The translations under genes were made by a program, and so were the position numbers. From assembly GCF_000150275.1 (NCBI RefSeq), contig NW_002060949.1, forward strand, positions 1,919,836 through 1,983,835: a stretch of DNA of 64,000 bases. The letters are read 5' to 3'. This document shows, one piece after another, positions 58,087 to 64,000 of the stretch. The DNA is from Trichoplax adhaerens. Taxonomy: Eukaryota; Placozoa; Uniplacotomia; Trichoplacea; Trichoplacidae. Under the pieces are notes generated by a model, which saw nothing but the letters and a program-made list of their open reading frames with translations, made no database searches and had not been told where the DNA came from. The first letter of the stretch is position 1. The number at the start of each line of letters is the position of its first letter.

Positions 58087-59517
58087 TGCTCTATACACTA
58101 CAGTGTACACTATTTGTCTCCTTACTTTACATTATGTACAGTAATTAACTGTACAAAAATCATCCAAATTAGCCCGTCCACCCTGTACAGTGTACACTCT
58201 ACACTACACGCTTGTACTGTCACTCCCAGTCGAACTACATGATTACACTATTCTCAATTCATTGACAACTGGGAAGACAGCATAGAAAATCGGAAAATCT
58301 TTTTCAGTTGCGTAAAAAGGATCGACGCTTGACACTTCTAATTGAAATCAGAGACAGTACAGAGGGACGATTCTGATGCTGTATTACCTGAAATTCAAGC
58401 CAACAACAGTGATCAATTGACCAAAGATAACGCTTTAGGATTGATGACGATAGTTTAATTGGCATGCTGTATGCACAGACACAGTTCCATTATTTTAGAT
58501 GCTATATTGTCAGGTATCAATGGCTAAAGAGACGACATACTGGTCGATCGTCTTATGCTTTAGCCGAGAATGTCCACAAATTTTTTGACGGTTTAGCATT
58601 GCATATACCGCAATGACGCAAAAGAAAACTGTAATGTGCTATGAAAGGAATGATAATTAAAAGATCTCGTTTTAATACCCATAAATATGAAAGTGTACAG
58701 TACTTTTCTCGATCACTTAGCTTTTTTTATCTAGTTAACGCGATTGATTGATAAGCATATCTGAATTGCCAAAGGTTTGGCAAAAATGATACATAACATG
58801 AAACTGAAGTATAGTAGTGTAGCAATATACCCATATTTGATGATACAGATAGCTATATTTGATAGAGTTAGGTTACTTTCAATAGATACTGAAATAGGTT
58901 ATCGTCAAGCTAATATGAGATGATTGCTAACGACTACATTACAAATTGTTGATGACTAATAGTGGCCAGTGGACTAATTATGGTACAAGATTGATGTAGC
59001 TAGAAACATTGTAGTTGTTCAGATGGCCTTCGGAGAAAGGGGCTAGACGCTAATAGAAGAGTAGTAACATCTTAAGTAGAATGATTTAGATTGTAGAAAA
59101 TAATGATGTACCATTAAAGAAAAGAAATTTGTTAGATGACTCATGTCTGATTGTAGATTAATTAAGTTGTCATAAGGAGAAGGGACTTCACTTCGCTTTG
59201 AGCTCGGAATACTTTCGATTTTAGACCAGATTCTTGTAGTAATTCATTATTGCTCTACTATTCCTAATAAAACCTCGTAATAAAAGCCTTTTAGAAAATA
59301 CCATCTGACTAAGATAGTTATTGTGAGACGCATTTATTACAAGTAGTAATACGCGTAAGTAATTAAAATACCTCCTGCGTGACTTAATATTGAAGACATT
59401 TATGTGAATTTCTTTAGACATCTTTCAAAGAGTTTAATTCAATCGGCTTACAGAATGCACGCGCTCCCAAACAATCACACGATAGAAGAAAAGATAAGAT
59501 CTTATTTATATATGTAT

Positions 59518-59585
59518 AATTATTGAATATGTAAGTAACATATATATACATCAATCAGAACCTAATACTTACATATTCAATAATT
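59518..59585. repeat. Inverted repeat, perfect 20-bp arms
   Basis: AATTATTGAATATGTAAGTA at 59518-59537 is matched by its exact reverse complement at 59566-59585, with a 28-base AT-rich loop. It could be a small hairpin element or the end of an old insertion. Confidence 0.9.
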
Positions 59586-59789
59586 GACTCCAAGTAAAAC
59601 ATCCTCATTTTAATAATGTCCATTGAATACCCATTTATATTTTATTTCGTCATTACGAAGATCTTAACTTATTAGCAGATAATAAATCTGGTAACAAAAC
59701 TAATCGCTAATAAATACTCTATAACGATCAGCTAAAAAGGCAGAATCTATTTTTTTGTGATTACGTTTAAGCTTGGCACCCAATTATAT

Positions 59790-61438
<1,649 letters not shown>

Positions 61439-64000
61439 CTAGCAATATATTTACGAAAGAAAAGAATCTCAAATTATATCGGATAATATAATCTTACATC
61501 AAAATGAAAATTTGCCTATCATCATATATAAAGGTAGATCATTATACACGTATAAGAAATTTCTAGTAGTCCACGAATTAAATCATTTTAGTAATTGAGA
61601 AGTAAAGGACAAAATTTTAAATTGGTATTAGTGAATATTAACTTTCAATAAGTGATTTGCCAACCCTTTATTTGTTGATCGCTAAATGACATCTAAATTC
61701 CTATTTCATAAACTACGCCGGAAATCTCCTTTTGTACGTAATAACAGAACTTTGTTACTACAATTCCAGTTTATGATTTTTTTATGTACTATACTAGATA
61801 GGTGGATTAGTTTAATGTGGGCATTCTAAGTTATATCCCCAAATTTCATACGTTACAAGTAAATAAAATATAATCTAATCTATGGATTAAAAACACGATT
61901 CTTTTCTCTTTGTCTATAACTGATTATACCCGTATCGTGATACGTCATACCAGTATATAGTTATCTTCGTAAGTGAACCTTTAATAAAATCATTAATTTG
62001 ATTGCTTGTTATACGCGTAATATCTTCGACTTTTAATGCAAGCAATCCGCATAATAATGATAATTTAAAAGACGCGTCTTCTCTATTTATCAAAGTCACT
62101 AAGCAGACCAATAAAATAAATTGATTTATGGTGTTGATTATGGTATCGCTGCGTATACTTTTTATAAGGATGTTCCACGAGATTGTAACGTATAACCACA
62201 AATGATGCTCATAAATAAGAACAAGTATTTATTTTTCACGCAGGAACTACATGAGCGAAATCAGTGCTCTTTCAGACACTGCTGACGCCTTTAGGCTTTG
62301 TCCAACTAACTTGTAGTTCATCTAATGATCAGACTGTCAATAGGAATAACTATCACTTGAAATGGTGGAATAAAAAAATAATTTAATTCACTCATGACAA
62401 AATTACGGACCTTATTATTGTGTGTACCTCTAACAAAAATGACAATAGCATATCTAAAACCCAAGTTTCTAATAAGAATATATATATATTTATAATTAAT
62501 CCGCGTTAATTTGCCTTGTTCTTACCTGATTTGTGTTACAGACTTAGATTGAGACATCAATATCAAGTAACGTGGACGGCGAAAACATTAACTTTAATAA
62601 AATAGTACGTAATATAATATTGAAAGTAATTTAGTTTAGCATTATTTGTTTGTTTATTTTAAGGCCGATTGACTTTAAGTCACCGATTAAAAGGGTGAAT
62701 TCTGCTTTTAAATATTAATTTTTCATGTAAATTTAAATAAACTTTGCCGGCACTTGGTGAATCTTAACGTAGGCTTAAGCTTAACGGCCTAGCAAATAAA
62801 GTGGTTGACCCTCCCAGCTTTGCTTACTAAATAGCCGTACCCCCTAGTAATAGCCATTATTGCGAAATTACTGTATTTCAGTTAATCGTGTATGTACAAT
62901 ACAGAACAGTGAATAGTTTATGAAATTCATCTCGATTTTACATCACAACATAGAACTGAATGAAGTATAGTTCATAATTTTGGCAAATTTACACCAAGTG
63001 CGCATAAGATTTACAGTAAAGAATTTGCAATCGAGAAAATTTCGTCGTAAGAGTAGAATTCTTTACATACAAATGGCACGACATGGGTTGGCCGATGAGT
63101 CATTCGACCCGAACGCACAATGCTGCGGTTTTAAGTAATTGTCAGAATATTGCGGAGGATCAAGTCATAGCATCTATATTACAAGATCACCCGTTCGGTA
63201 TACGCGTTTGAAATTTACGTGGTAGGGTAATTTACTCTTGATTCAGTATATTACACAAATCGATAATCACGATTTTATAATCTGTTCGAGGTAAATTCTA
63301 TTCCTTTGAAAACGTGGTGAATAAACTGCAGTTTACTGTATACATTCAAAATTAGTAATAATTTCATCTCGCAGCAATCATAACTTTCCAATATTTAACG
63401 TTTTGCTTCTTGCAAAAGTAACCAGTACAATTTCAATAACATGAGTAGCAATTTTGCCATGGTAATGTGATTACATATGGTAGGATCTAAGAGCTTTAAA
63501 GGTACGGTGATATTATTATACAGATACATATGCATCCATTTGTATCACTTCCTTCTCCATATGTTATCTAAGACCAGGGACTTTTCTCTTAGAAATCCTT
63601 GCTAAGATATATAACTATGTGCTATCCTAGCGTCGAGAGATCGGTACCTTTCGAATCCAATATTTGTAGCGAGGAAAGTGACAAAATAAGTATACGCACT
63701 GTATTGATCTCAGGTAAACGATCATTGTCGTAATACAGTGTATACCGTAGTTTAGGGGAATTCGCTAGCGAAGTTGCTAAAATTAAATTATAGGTGGTAC
63801 TTTCTAGGAACTTAATGCTCTGTAGAGTTTTTAAGTTTGGGTTATATTTACGGACATGGAAATTATTCATCAACATCGTATTAGAATACGCCGGGACTGG
63901 TGTTGTTTCCGTACGATTCTTTTCCAAGATCTATGCAAATCTTGTACTCTCGTATAGTAAATACAGAGTAGTCATGTAATTTATAATTTCCATCTACATG
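61439..64000. other. Intergenic region, no gene seen
   Basis: About 2.5 kb of AT-rich DNA. A 101-codon frame at 63927-63622 (-) has no recognisable domain and no flanking gene structure. The missing first exon of the pseudogene could have been here, but no SH3 remnant was detected. Confidence 0.5.

Larger units (their letters stand above)
56896..59789. other. Intergenic region upstream of the Src-family gene
   Basis: From 57085 to about 58210 it is packed with GTAC palindromes and contains copy B of a dispersed repeat. From about 58.25 to 59.79 kb no gene was seen; a 20-bp-arm inverted repeat lies at 59518-59585. The promoter and 5' UTR of the kinase gene must lie at its left end. Confidence 0.6.

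Noticed and set aside
63622-63927. 101-codon minus-strand frame near the right end
   Set aside because: Searched for SH2/SH3 or other motifs as a lost exon of the pseudogene; none found and composition is not distinctive.

Overview
This window looks like nuclear DNA of an early-branching animal. The protein set supports this: Src-family tyrosine kinases with SH3, SH2 and kinase domains, a class I histone deacetylase, the LRR protein PPP1R42 and a patatin-type phospholipase. Genes are split by many GT-AG introns, the DNA is AT-rich, there are about seven or eight real genes in 64 kb, and a short TTAGGG-type tract is present. A placozoan such as Trichoplax or a relative would fit the gene density and composition, but the species cannot be proved from the sequence alone. 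No reverse transcriptase, transposase, rRNA or convincing tRNA was found.

Layout. Positions 1-882 (+) hold the kinase end of a Src-family kinase that enters from the left. It converges on PPP1R42 (4782 to 2400, -, five exons rebuilt, 363 aa). From 4.8 to 32.8 kb is a gene-poor stretch rich in old tandem and inverted repeats. It holds two single-exon paralogues of an unrecognised coiled-coil protein (11631-12662 and 22926-23744, both +) and two weaker terminal-exon candidates (21948-22193 + and 26976-27112 -). A 14-exon patatin phospholipase with an N-myristoylation signal and a canonical EF-hand (32806-37884, +, 530 aa) converges on a 15-exon HDAC1/2 orthologue (45267 to 38786, -, 593 aa).

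From about 42 to 58.2 kb the DNA is peppered with degenerate palindromes built from GTACAGTAC/GTACTGTAC. They fill an HDAC intron, the DNA just upstream of HDAC, and both intron 1 and the upstream flank of a complete three-exon Src-family kinase (56895 to 52527, -, 541 aa). Between HDAC and this kinase is an unrecognised gene whose protein has four S-C-A-R motifs (49072-50394, +). Beyond the kinase lies a decayed copy of an SH2-kinase gene (61438 to 59790, -). The last 2.5 kb shows no gene.

How the genes relate. Two intact Src-family genes and a pseudogene share the same exon plan, so they are probably products of local or segmental DNA duplication, not retroposition. The other genes are unrelated housekeeping or signalling genes: HDAC acts in chromatin, PPP1R42 in protein phosphatase 1 / centrosome-cilium biology, and the phospholipase probably at membranes. 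No operon-like arrangement is expected or seen. Every exon chain given for HDAC, PPP1R42, the phospholipase and the complete kinase keeps frame across all junctions and sums to a whole number of codons, which is the main support for the models.
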